Positions 15,762-24,125 are shown, counted from the stretch's first letter. The stretch is 37,524 nucleotides of DNA from Halalkalibacter akibai JCM 9157 (GCF_000513135.1 NZ_BAUV01000041.1:1-37524), one strand, 5' to 3'. Translations and numbers: made by a program. Notes: a model not told the origin generated them from the sequence alone.

Positions 15762-16505
15762 TATGCGGACAGAGGATTCCTTATTGCCATAAAAACAGTG
15801 TGATCTGAGAGGTGAGAGGTCAGGAGATTCCTTATTAGCTCAAAACCATTGCAGAAGCAGTCTGTTGTAAGTGAATAAGAGCATCTGAGTCCGCGAAGCG
15901 ACCCAAACAGGTGAATTTGTAGCCAATAAGGTCGTCTCAGTCCGCAAAATAGTGTCAAAATATGATAGAGCATGGTATGCGGACAGAGGATTCCTTATTG
16001 TCATAAAAACAGTGTGATCTGAGAGGTGAGAGGTCAGGAGATTCCTTATTAGCTCAAAACCATTGCAGAAGCAGTCTGTTGTAAGTGAATAAGAGCATCT
16101 GAGTCCGCGAAGCAATCCAAACAGGTGAATTTGAAGGCAATAAGGTCATCTCAGTCCGCAAAATAGTGTCAAAATATGATAGAGCATGGTAATGCGGACA
16201 GAGAGTTCCTTATTAACCTAAAAACAGTGTGATCTGAGAGGTGAGAGGTCAGGAGATTCCTTATTAGCTCAAAACCATTGCCGAAGCAGTCTGTTTTAAG
16301 TGAATAAGAGCATCTGAGTCCGCGAAGCAATCCAAACAGGTGAATTTGAAGGCAATAAGGTCTTCTCAGTCCTCCAAGAAATTAATAACTGTCCTAAGGA
16401 CCCTGGGTTCCCTATTGCTGTGAATGCAGTGTCTCTAAAGCTGGAAGGCAAGTATATCTTATCTGATTTCTCATTTTGGACGTAGAACAGCATCCGAATC
16501 TACTA
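15762..16505. repeat. Three tandem 214-215-nt repeat units plus a decayed fourth
   Basis: The landmark GCGGACAGAG occurs at 15765, 15979 and 16194, giving periods of 214 and 215 nt. Units 1 and 2 are nearly identical, unit 3 is slightly diverged, and a degraded fourth runs from about 16385 to 16505. Each unit contains two forward and two inverted copies of a ~22-nt module: GCGGAC..AG...TTCCTTATT and its reverse form AATAAG...TC(T/A)..GTCCGC. Every unit is thus a nested palindrome. ORFs in this stretch arise from the repetition and are not genes. Confidence 0.92.
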
Positions 16506-16518
16506 AAGTATAAGATCT

Positions 16519-17148
16519 TCAACGCTCTGTTCCGCTTGCGACGGCAAGAATTTGTGATTCAACAAGTTTGTGGAGAATACGTCTTGTGTGGCGAGCACTA
16601 ATTTTTAAATGAATGGATACTTCAGTTGGAGTAATTGGGCGAAGAATGCGGCTTGCAAAACGGACTACTTCGGCTTCAAGCCAGGATAAATGAGAAGGGG
16701 AATTGGTGGAAGACATGAATTTTCCGATGAAAGCAAGAATAAGTTGTTGGCACTGCTTAGGTTCTTCGATAATGGATAAATAAGCGATTGGTAATAATGT
16801 CCATCCATCAAGTGCTAATAGAGAATGCCTCCAACAAAGGTCTTTGAAGCGTCTTACATCAAGATCTCTAGCATGAGGGCCGTATCCTTGAATTTCAATA
16901 CAGCCTTTTCCAACATGGCCATTAGGTATGTAAGCAAGATCTAAATAACGATAACGATTGTTAAGATCACGTACCTCCCACTCGGGATACAAATGATCTA
17001 AATTCCCGATAGTTGGAAACCAAATTGATCGTAAAAATTCAACGGTGCCATGACCCAACCCCTTTTCAAGAATTTCACGTCTTCTATGATTTTTCTCTTC
17101 GAGGAGGTTTTTTTGAAGCCACTCCTCATATTTCTTTTCGAACTGCAC
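16519..17148 (-). CDS. DUF559/Vsr-like nuclease-fold protein with C-terminal HTH
   Basis: About 209 residues. After an N-terminal helical part (EKKYEEWLQKNLLEEKNHRRRE) comes a region resembling a PD-(D/E)XK fold of the DUF559/Vsr type. It has RYLDLAYI (Asp ~70), EIQGYGPHARDLDVRRFKD (Glu ~85, Gln ~87, His ~92) and DGWTLLPIAY. A C-terminal winged HTH (ITPTEVSIHLKISARHTRRILHKLVESQIL) follows. Related Bacillaceae proteins, as I recall, have EIDG here and are often annotated only as DNA-binding proteins. The frame is open to GTG 17166, but the GAGGTGG site lies just inside it; GTG 17148 or TTG 17151 fits better. It lies next to the tandem repeats. The nuclease call is inference from motif pattern. 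Confidence 0.65.
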   Translation of the reverse strand: MQFEKKYEEWLQKNLLEEKNHRRREILEKGLGHGTVEFLRSIWFPTIGNLDHLYPEWEVRDLNNRYRYLDLAYIPNGHVGKGCIEIQGYGPHARDLDVRRFKDLCWRHSLLALDGWTLLPIAYLSIIEEPKQCQQLILAFIGKFMSSTNSPSHLSWLEAEVVRFASRILRPITPTEVSIHLKISARHTRRILHKLVESQILAVASGTER

Positions 17149-17218
17149 CAACAGCGACCACCTCACTTTTAATGTTAAATAAATCCTATCTGATGAACAG
17201 AACGGATCTATTTAAAAT

Positions 17219-17248
17219 AGTATAGATTATGAATAACTTTTACTGCAA
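17219..17248 (-). promoter_or_regulatory. Candidate promoter of the nuclease-fold gene
   Basis: On the minus strand, TTGCAG (17243-17248), 18 nt, TATACT (17219-17224), about 70 bp upstream of the start. Confidence 0.5.
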
Positions 17249-17382
17249 TAATAAATATTAGAATAATCAAACTTTAAAATACGGAAGAATTGTTCCTAAT
17301 AACTGACACAAAGTGAATAAACTACTAAAAAATTCAAATACAAAAACAAAAAACTGACGAGCAAATCACTCATCAGTAATAA

Positions 17383-17562
17383 TTACTTATTATTCTCTTC
17401 GCTAGCTAGCGCTGTTAACAAACCTCGTCTCTTTAATTCTTCTTCCACCAACTGTTTGAAATCAGTTCCGATTTCAGTAATTGTCTGAACCTTAACGTGA
17501 AGCTCGAGAAGATCGTTGTCGCTAATTAGGTGAAAAGACGTGTTTGATTGATGATTAAACAT
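17383..17562 (-). CDS. sda: Sda-like sporulation histidine kinase inhibitor
   Basis: 59 residues. The segment LISDNDLLELHVKVQTITEI and then DFKQLVEEELKRRGL aligns with Sda of B. subtilis (LSDELL...A...L..DFI.LIE.EIKRRSL). Sda forms a helical hairpin that binds sporulation kinases such as KinA and blocks phosphorelay input during replication stress. ATG 17562 has only a G-run as ribosome binding site, so translation may be weak or coupled to an overlapping reading frame. I see no DnaA box near the gene, unlike sda of B. subtilis. A member of the Sda family is likely; orthology is not certain. Confidence 0.7.
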   Translation of the reverse strand: MFNHQSNTSFHLISDNDLLELHVKVQTITEIGTDFKQLVEEELKRRGLLTALASEENNK

Positions 17563-17654
17563 CCCAATAGCCCCCCTGCATAACTTAGGCCGGTTGCACC
17601 TCCTGCTCCAACTACCATAGGTGCCCACATATAGGTAGTTGTCATCGCATCCAT
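17526..17654 (-). CDS. Possible 42-residue Gly-rich hydrophobic peptide overlapping sda
   Basis: A reading frame from ATG 17654 to TAA 17526-17528 reads MDAMTTTYMWAPMVVGAGG then ATGLSYAGGLLGCLIINQ. It is a single hydrophobic helix rich in Gly with GxxxG spacing. It overlaps the first 37 bp of sda in another frame, which would allow translational coupling. There is no clear ribosome binding site before ATG 17654 or ATG 17645, so the call is tentative. Confidence 0.3.
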   Translation of the reverse strand: MDAMTTTYMWAPMVVGAGGATGLSYAGGLLGCLIINQTRLFT

Positions 17655-17686
17655 AAGTCTCAATATAAAGATTAATTCAATGAAAT

Positions 17687-18103
17687 TTAAACTGTTTTAA
17701 AAGTTAATGAAACTTGATTGCCTTGCTCAGCAAAAAGAACGTTTGTCGCTGTTTTTAACATCATGTAAATGCCTCTTCCACGTACTTCTAATACTCTATC
17801 TTCCAGAAGTTTGTCGATACCTTTTTCTTCAATTAGTCTCAGTTTATTTTTAATAGGAAATCCGTTCCCACTGTCCTTGATTGTAATCATAACTTCAGCT
17901 GATTTCGTTGCGAATTCTATCGTAATCGGATAGTTTCCGTGTTCCATTGAGTTATGAAAAGCTTCAAATAAAGCAATTTTTGTAGAAAACTGTTTCTCAG
18001 CAGGAAATAGGATCGCAACTTGCCTATCAAGTTGTGAAACTAGCTCATCGTAGTCGTCTGAATGATGAACAATAAAAGTAGAAAATGGTTGTAGCAAAGG
18101 CAC
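17687..18103 (-). CDS. RsbW/SpoIIAB-like ATP-binding protein
   Basis: 138 residues with a GHKL ATPase fold: N-box ALFEAFHNSMEHGN (~44-57), G1-box IKDSGNGF (~76-83) and G2-box RGRGIYMMLK (~108-117). This is the pattern of serine kinases and anti-sigma factors such as RsbW and SpoIIAB (HATPase_c_2). No sigma factor or STAS antagonist gene is adjacent, so it is an orphan and its partner is unknown. GTG 18103 follows AGGAGGC at 8 nt. A TATAAT at 18126-18131 on the minus strand is close upstream, with a perfect TAGATTAATCTA palindrome (18136-18147) in the spacer. Confidence 0.85.
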   Translation of the reverse strand: MPLLQPFSTFIVHHSDDYDELVSQLDRQVAILFPAEKQFSTKIALFEAFHNSMEHGNYPITIEFATKSAEVMITIKDSGNGFPIKNKLRLIEEKGIDKLLEDRVLEVRGRGIYMMLKTATNVLFAEQGNQVSLTFKTV

Positions 18104-18395
18104 GACACTAAGCCTCCTGTCTAGTATTATATATCTAGATTAATCTAAAATTAGATAAATGACAATAAAGAGAATGACCATTTAATGTATTTTTTGTCGA
18201 AAGTGGTTTAGTGATAGATTTGGAGAGTAAGAGGAAATATTGGATAAACCTAGAATATAAACTAACATTTTATTGGATTAAATGAGCATAGGCGGCTAAT
18301 TAGACCCTGATATCGAAAATGCTTTTGAGCTTTTTAGAATTCGTGTTTGAATAGATGGTTAGACTCATTTAGAAATCAAAGGAGACGTGATATGT

Positions 18396-18794
18396 ATGTT
18401 TAGTAAGATAATAGATCCAAGAGTATCCGAAACAGATGGAGCTGGGCATATAAATAATACGACAATTCCAATTTGGTTTGAATCAGGAAGGGATGAAATC
18501 TTTAAACTTTTTACCCCAGATCTATCCTTTGCTCGTTGGAGATGTGTCATTATCAAAATGGAAGTGGATTATGAAGCACAAATCTATTATGGCATTCCAG
18601 TGACGATCAAAACTTGGATTTCAAAAATTGGAAACTCTAGTTTTGGTATTTACGAAGAAATTCATCAAAATGGGATTGTCCGCGCACGGGGAAAGGCAAC
18701 CTATGTTAACTTTAATTTCGAAACGCAAAAAACGGAGAGGATTCCAGATGATATTCGAGACGAACTCAAAAAGCATTTAATTACGAACGTTTAA
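18396..18794 (+). CDS. Acyl-CoA thioesterase (hotdog fold, 4HBT/YbgC type)
   Basis: A single hotdog-domain protein of 132 residues. The 4HBT signature is seen as ETDGAGHINNTTIPIWFESGRDEIF (catalytic Asp/Gly-His region), then the beta-sheet with RWRCVIIKMEVDYEAQIYYGIPVTIKTWISKIGNSSF and RARGKATYVNF. It would hydrolyse an acyl-CoA thioester; the substrate is unknown. The frame is open from GTG 18387, which is only 1 nt from the AAAGGAGA site; ATG 18396 has 10-nt spacing. Confidence 0.88.
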   Translation: MFSKIIDPRVSETDGAGHINNTTIPIWFESGRDEIFKLFTPDLSFARWRCVIIKMEVDYEAQIYYGIPVTIKTWISKIGNSSFGIYEEIHQNGIVRARGKATYVNFNFETQKTERIPDDIRDELKKHLITNV

Positions 18795-18864
18795 AACATA
18801 TGAACTCAAGTAAACTAGATTAATTTCTTTGAAAAGCTAGTATAGGAGTTTTTATTTTTGGTCA

Positions 18865-18906
18865 CACTGCTACTACTAAAACATATTATTGGAGGTAGTA
18901 GCAGTG
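18865..18906 (+). promoter_or_regulatory. Hairpin sequestering the start of a 34-residue peptide
   Basis: CACTGCTACTAC (18865-18876) pairs perfectly with GTAGTAGCAGTG (18895-18906) across an 18-nt loop. The loop holds most of the Shine-Dalgarno TTGGAGG, and the right arm ends with the GTG start codon of the small ORF. In the mRNA this would hide the start codon. Confidence 0.65.
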
Positions 18907-19008
18907 AACAAACAAACAAAGAGTGAAGTGGTAACTTGTATGATAGGTATCGTTGTTTGTGCTTTATTTTTAACAGGTGTTTTCTTTTATAATGTTGCTG
19001 CATTTTAA
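18904..19008 (+). CDS. 34-residue single-helix membrane peptide
   Basis: GTG 18904, 8 nt after GGAGG, to TAA 19006-19008. The peptide has a short hydrophilic, basic start (MNKQTKSEVV) and then one hydrophobic helix (MIGIVVCALFLTGVFFYNVA) ending AAF. It is followed by a terminator-like hairpin at 19044-19082, so it could be its own small transcript. The shape resembles small membrane peptides, including type I toxins, but I see no antisense RNA promoter that would prove this. The function is unknown. Confidence 0.55.
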   Translation: MNKQTKSEVVTCMIGIVVCALFLTGVFFYNVAAF

Positions 19009-19043
19009 AGTCAATCATTTCATAACTCAATCTGGTTGAACCG

Positions 19044-19082
19044 ATAGGACTTCGTGATCAATAGAGGTCCTTTTATGTTTTT
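19044..19082 (+). terminator. Terminator-like hairpin after small peptide gene
   Basis: ATAGGACTTC...GAGGTCCTTTTATGTTTTTT: a short stem (AGGAC/GTCCT) with T-rich tail. Confidence 0.5.
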
Positions 19083-19429
19083 TGATAAAAGAAATGATTC
19101 TTTTTAGTGATGGCTGTTAGAATTATATTTTCCCAATTAATAATATTTCCACTTTTTCCTCGTATGAACACCCCCTCTTCACCTAAAATTCTTGCTTAAT
19201 TTATTAGTTCGATCCTTATTATAAAGAAATAAAATTTTAAAAGGGTACAGGAAATAATAGTACAGAGTAAGTTTCATATATAGAAGTCAATTGAGAAAGA
19301 GTTTACTAATTTCATAAAGATAAGGAAAATGTTCCAGTGATAAACGATAAAAATAGTTTAAATTTTAATAGTTCTTTTTCAAATTAAGCTTTACAATAGA
19401 AAGGAAAAGATCAAAAAGGAGCTTTGTTA
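19083..19429. other. AT-rich intergenic region, no gene seen
   Basis: About 350 bases with no convincing reading frame, repeat or structured element. TACAAT near 19392 could be a -10 for the BMP lipoprotein gene, but no good -35 is visible. Confidence 0.5.
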
Positions 19430-20425
19430 ATGAAGTCATTTTATACGCTTGGAATGTTTCTATTAATCATTTGCTCCGTTCTATTAGGATGCACACATTT
19501 TGTTACGATAGATGAAGAAGCAGATAAAGTAAAAATAGGTGTCTTGTTAGCAGATGATGGATTAGGAGATCATTCGTTTAACGATACTGCTTTTATAGGT
19601 TTAATGAAAGCAAGGGACGAGCTAGGAATAGAGTTTGATTATCGTGACCTTACATTGGCTTCTTCCTTTAAAGATGGGTTACAACAATTGATTGAAGAAG
19701 ATTTCGACTTAATTATTGGATTAGGTTATACGATGCAAGAGGACTTTATGGCTATTGCCACTGAAAATCCAGAACAATTATTTATGTACATTGATGAGGA
19801 AATCCATCTTCCCAATGTAACTTCAGTAACATTTAATGAATATGAAGGAAGTTTTTTAGCAGGCGTTGTAGCCGGCTTTAAAACAGAAACCAACTCAATA
19901 GGGTTTATAGGCGGTATGCAAGCACCAGTAATAGAAAGATTCAAAAATGGTTTTGTCGATGGAGTGAAATCAATTAATCCTGACGCAAGGGTTACAGTAA
20001 CTTATGCAAATAGTTTCAGTGCTCCTGATATTGGCAGTGAAATCGTTTCGAATTTAGTAAAAAATGAAAATGTGGATATCGTATTTCCTGCTGCTGGTTA
20101 CACGGGATTAGGGGCTCTTGAGCAAGCGGTTCAATCAGAGATATACGCAATTGGTGTTGATAGCGATCAATTTTATCTTGCTGAAAAAGCGGTCATTACC
20201 TCGATGCTAAAAAACGTTGATGTTGCCATTTATACAGCCGTTGAAGAACTAGTTGAAACAGGAACATTAGCCAGTCAGCATATGGAACTTGGATTATTAG
20301 AAGACGGGGTAGAACTATCGCAAGTTCGCTTACTTTCACTAACTGAACAAGAAGAAAAACAGTTAGAAAAAATTAAAAAACGTTTAATGATTCAATCACA
20401 AGCAGCAATTGAACTGGAAGAATAG
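19430..20425 (+). CDS. BMP/PnrA-type substrate-binding lipoprotein
   Basis: 331 residues. A signal peptide with lipobox LLGC (Cys21) anchors it outside the membrane. The body is a periplasmic-binding-protein type I fold of the BMP/PnrA/TcsA family: KIGVLLADDGLGDHSFNDTAFIGL, LIIGLGYTMQEDF, NVTSVTFNEYEGSFLAGVVAGF, IGFIGGMQAPVIERFKNGFVDGV and YAIGVDSDQFY. Such proteins bind nucleosides in several species. No ABC permease or ATPase gene is adjacent. Instead a HAMP-GGDEF gene follows 15 bp downstream, so it probably acts as an extracellular sensor. ATG 19430 is preferred over TTG 19424 because AAGGAG (19416-19421) is then at 8 nt. Confidence 0.9.
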   Translation: MKSFYTLGMFLLIICSVLLGCTHFVTIDEEADKVKIGVLLADDGLGDHSFNDTAFIGLMKARDELGIEFDYRDLTLASSFKDGLQQLIEEDFDLIIGLGYTMQEDFMAIATENPEQLFMYIDEEIHLPNVTSVTFNEYEGSFLAGVVAGFKTETNSIGFIGGMQAPVIERFKNGFVDGVKSINPDARVTVTYANSFSAPDIGSEIVSNLVKNENVDIVFPAAGYTGLGALEQAVQSEIYAIGVDSDQFYLAEKAVITSMLKNVDVAIYTAVEELVETGTLASQHMELGLLEDGVELSQVRLLSLTEQEEKQLEKIKKRLMIQSQAAIELEE

Positions 20426-20440
20426 GAGGCAAGTTGTTTT

Positions 20441-21673
20441 ATGAATCTTCAATCTAAGTTTCTTTTACACACTGCCGTGACTATTCTGCTAAGTCTGCTC
20501 GTTATGTCTGTGATTATCTTTCAACTATTTAACATGCAAACGACCGCTAGTAGTTTCTCAAACACGCTTCTGCAAGTTGAAAAATTAAACAGTTCATTAG
20601 TGAGCTATCAACAATCATTAGAAAATTACGGGAAGAATGCGACTGAAAGTAATCGTCTTCATGTGTTAACTAAATATCACCTCTTACTAGAAGAAGTAGA
20701 CCTGCTTAATACAATAGAAATAACAGATGATAAAGATAAAGAACGATTTGATCTGTTTCAAACAAAAATAAGCCGAATTCAAGAAAAGATGGAAGTCGTC
20801 ATTGAGGAAAGGAATTCAACTGTTGCGATTCAGTTATCTTCTATAACGAATGGCGTGTTAAATGACGTATCTTTATTAAGTGCTTCGATAAAAAAGCAAT
20901 ACGATATTCTCTCGAAACAAAATAATCAAGAAATCATGTACATGTTTGTTTTGAGCGGGATCGTTATTTTAATTTTGTCGAGTGTATCTATGTATATTTC
21001 TACTAACAAAATAGTAAAACCGATTAAACAATTGAATGCGTACTCAAAGCAAATTGCGGCAGGAGATTTTAGCATACAAGAACTAAAGTCAAAGAGTCAT
21101 GATGAAATTGGCGAATTAACGCAATCATTTAATACGATGAAGTCAAGCTTGTTTAGCCTTGTTGGGCAACTGCAACAAAGTGCAGATGAGCAACAAATAC
21201 TTGCGAATACCGATGAGTTAACGAAGCTGTTTAATCGTAGGTATTTTATGAAATTAATTAATCAAATGGAAGGCAAGCCATTTTCAGTAATCTTGTTTGA
21301 TATTGATTCCTTTAAAAAAATAAATGATACATTTGGGCACCTGGTAGGGGATAAAGTCATCGTTCATGTTGCAACTTTACTCAATAACACTATGGCGGGG
21401 GACGTAAAATGTGCCCGCTTTGGTGGAGAGGAATATATTGTTCTGTTGCCGTACGTCTCGGAAAAAGATGCGTTGTTTCAAGCAGAACAATTGCGTTTTA
21501 TGATTGAACAATCTCCAGTAAAGGTCGATGACGCATTCATTACGGTTACTTGTAGTTTTGGTGTTGCCGATTCAACTGGAAAAGCTAATGTTTTAGAGGT
21601 CGTACATGAAGCAGACTTAGCTCTTTATGCTGCGAAAGAAAGCGGGAAGAATAAAGTAAAATCAGTTGTTTAG
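20441..21673 (+). CDS. Membrane diguanylate cyclase (HAMP-GGDEF)
   Basis: 410 residues. TM1 (~9-30), an extracellular helical domain (~31-165), TM2 (~167-187), HAMP (~188-240) and GGDEF (~250-410) follow in order. The GGDEF part has DELTKLFNRRYF, FDIDSFKKINDTFGH and active-site GGEEY (328-332), all residues needed for making c-di-GMP. The allosteric RxxD inhibitory site is absent (AGDV at that position), so product inhibition is probably missing. It is co-transcribed with the BMP lipoprotein, whose ligand state could be passed to the extracellular domain. A strong terminator follows. Confidence 0.93.
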   Translation: MNLQSKFLLHTAVTILLSLLVMSVIIFQLFNMQTTASSFSNTLLQVEKLNSSLVSYQQSLENYGKNATESNRLHVLTKYHLLLEEVDLLNTIEITDDKDKERFDLFQTKISRIQEKMEVVIEERNSTVAIQLSSITNGVLNDVSLLSASIKKQYDILSKQNNQEIMYMFVLSGIVILILSSVSMYISTNKIVKPIKQLNAYSKQIAAGDFSIQELKSKSHDEIGELTQSFNTMKSSLFSLVGQLQQSADEQQILANTDELTKLFNRRYFMKLINQMEGKPFSVILFDIDSFKKINDTFGHLVGDKVIVHVATLLNNTMAGDVKCARFGGEEYIVLLPYVSEKDALFQAEQLRFMIEQSPVKVDDAFITVTCSFGVADSTGKANVLEVVHEADLALYAAKESGKNKVKSVV

Positions 21674-21685
21674 ATGTTCCTTACT

Positions 21686-21723
21686 AAGCACTTGGACTAA
21701 TACACAGTCCAAGTGCTTTTTTC
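21686..21723 (+). terminator. Terminator after GGDEF gene
   Basis: AAGCACTTGGACT / AGTCCAAGTGCTT perfect 13-bp stem with T-run. Confidence 0.93.
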
Positions 21724-21755
21724 GTTATATTTTTAAACGATTACAAGGCAAGTTA

Positions 21756-23449
21756 TTATAAATCCGTTACTGCGCCCTTTGAAGCAGATGAGACAAGTTT
21801 TGCATATTTATTAAGCACGCCTCTAGGATAGCGAAATGGTGGGGCGGTCCATTCTGCTTTTCTTTTAGCTAACTCTTCATCGGATAGATGAACAGATAAC
21901 TCTTGTGTTTCGCTATCAATCGTAATGATATCGCCTGTTTGTATGAGGCAATTGGCCCACCGACTTGTGCCTCTGGTGAGACATGACCGACAACTAAACC
22001 GTGGGTACCACCTGAAAACCTTCCATCTGTAATAAGGCCAACCTCTTCACCTAGTCCTTTCCCAACGATGATTCCTGTAATTGAAAGCATTTCCGACATT
22101 CCTGGTCCACCTTTTGGTCCAGCGTACCTGATCACGACAATATCGCCTGCTTGAATTTCATCGTCTAAAACGGCTTTTGTCGCTTCCGGTTCGGAATCAA
22201 ATACTTTGGCAGGTCCAGTGATTTTGCGAATTTTCAATCCTGACATCTTCGCAATCCCACCCTCGGGTGCTAGATTACCTTTGAGCACATAAAGAGGACC
22301 TGAATCGCGAATTGGCTGATCAAATGGACGAATCACGGTTTGGCCTTCTGATAAGGAATCTTGTTTTGCTAAATTTTCAGCAAGTGTTTTACCAGTGACG
22401 GTTATACAGTCGCCATGCAGTAGCCCTTTTTCTAATAAAACTTTCATAACAGCTGAGACACCGCCTACTGAGTGGAGATCATGCATGACATACTTTCCGC
22501 TCGGTTTTAAATCAGCTAGGTGAGGAACTTTTTTACGAATTCGATCAAAATCATCTAAAGTAAGATCAACATCAACAGAATGGGCAATAGCAAGGAGATG
22601 TAAAAATGCATTAGTCGACCCGCCAAGAGCCATAACGACAGTGATGGCATTTTCGAAAGCTTTTTTTGTCATAATGTCTTTAGGATAAATTCCTTGTCGG
22701 AGCAGTTCAACAACTGCTTCTCCAGACTCATAACAATCTGTCAGTTTCTCAGATGTTTCAGCTGGATTTGACGCACTCCCTGGTAAACTCATTCCCATCG
22801 CTTCGATCGCAGAAGCCATCGTATTAGCTGTATACATTCCGCCACAAGATCCGGCGCCTGGGCAAGCGTGACATTCAATATCTTTTAAGTCTTCTTCATC
22901 CATTTTACCAGCGCTATATTGACCAACTGCTTCGAAGACGGAGACGATATCAATATCTTTTCCATGTTTTGATTTACCTGGTGCGATTGTACCACCGTAA
23001 ACAAAGACAGCAGGAACATTTAAGCGACCAATGGCGATCATACAGCCTGGCATGTTCTTATCACAACCGCCAATTGCTACTAATCCATCAAGTCTCTCGG
23101 CTCCCATCACTGTTTCAATCGAATCGGCAATCACTTCACGACTAGGCAAAGAATAACGCATGCCTTCATGACCCATAGAGATTCCATCAGAAACCGTAAT
23201 CGTGTTAAAAATTAAAGGAGCACCGCCACCATCTTTTGCGCCATCCTTAGCTTTTAAAGCGAGCTGATCAATATGTATGTTACATGGGGTTACTTCGCTC
23301 CATGTACTTGCTACACCTATCATCGGTTTTTTGAAATCGTCGTCACTGAATCCAACAGCTCTTAACATAGCACGATTAGGAGAGCGATTTTTACCTTCAC
23401 TAATGTCGATACTACGTATTCTTAGGTCTTTATTTTCATTTGTCGTCAT
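21756..23449 (-). CDS. ilvD: Dihydroxy-acid dehydratase, C-terminal frameshift
   Basis: An Fe-S enzyme of branched-chain amino acid biosynthesis. Cluster Cys motifs are [10 protein letters not shown] and [19 protein letters not shown], and the C-terminal half has [12 protein letters not shown] and [16 protein letters not shown]. The open frame runs to 21869, ending in a wrong tail after VGGPIA. In the next frame [15 protein letters not shown]...[25 protein letters not shown] continues to TAA at 21756-21758. Adding one C (minus strand) next to the GG at 21947-21948 restores a normal 564-residue protein. ilvD stands alone here, without ilvBNC-leu genes, and I see no T-box leader upstream. Confidence 0.94.
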
Positions 23450-23771
23450 GGGGGACCCCCTTATAATTCTTAAAGTATTTACTCAATTGTTTAGTATCAA
23501 CAAAAAAGGAGTTTTTCATAAGCGATGTAACATGGTTCCCAAAAGAAGTAGTTAAGCGATTATAGCTGTAACATGTATGTTATATGATATTTTTTATGGT
23601 CAGTAGAAGAGTAAGAATTAACAGAGAGACAGAATTTTCTTCAATACTTTACCACTTCTACAAAAAAAGGGAGAAGTAAACAGGACTGTGGATGCGATAT
23701 GGTATTCAAAATTATAACTGATATTTTTAAAGAGAGAGAGCCAACATATAAGAAAAAGGAGGGTTATAACA

Positions 23772-24098
23772 ATGAGAAAAAGTGTGTTGGCATTATCGCT
23801 AGTTAGTACATTGTTAATGAGTCTTTCAGGTTGTGCGGGAAATCAAGCTAATCCGAACAATCAGGTTCAAATGAATAACAGCTATCACAACGGATACGTC
23901 GGGACTACCAGCCAAGATCATTCTCACAATACCACTAACGTAGGAAGAAATGATGTAGGGGAGGAAGGGTTTGATTTATACGGAAGAACGTTGACACCAT
24001 TAGGTCAAAAAAAGTACACAGGTACACCAGGTTATGGGTTTGAATTAAATGTAGGACGTACGGCAGAACAAGCTCGCTTGCAATCTGGAAGTCGCTAG
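23772..24098 (+). CDS. Small hypothetical lipoprotein
   Basis: 108 residues. A signal peptide ends in lipobox LSGC. The mature part is short, hydrophilic, Asn/His/Gly-rich (QDHSHNTTNVGRNDVGEEGFDLYGRTLTPLGQKKYTG) and has no recognised domain. Such small lipoproteins are common in spore formers, and some are spore-membrane proteins, but nothing here proves that. ATG 23772 follows AAAAAGGAGGG. Confidence 0.8.
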   Translation: MRKSVLALSLVSTLLMSLSGCAGNQANPNNQVQMNNSYHNGYVGTTSQDHSHNTTNVGRNDVGEEGFDLYGRTLTPLGQKKYTGTPGYGFELNVGRTAEQARLQSGSR

Positions 24099-24125
24099 AC
24101 TGTATCCCTAACCATGAAAAGTCTT

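Noticed and set aside
15668-16493. Three minus-strand reading frames of 65-101 residues with shared sequence
   Set aside because: They are the same frame read through the tandem repeat units, with no ribosome sites and repeat-driven composition.
1-16505. CRISPR array in the repeat regions (1-127 and 15762-16505)
   Set aside because: Units are palindromic and long, with no constant repeat/unique spacer pattern of 25-40 nt, and no cas genes are present.
23450-23771. T-box leader for ilvD
   Set aside because: No T-box sequence or antiterminator/terminator pair seen on the minus strand upstream of ilvD.
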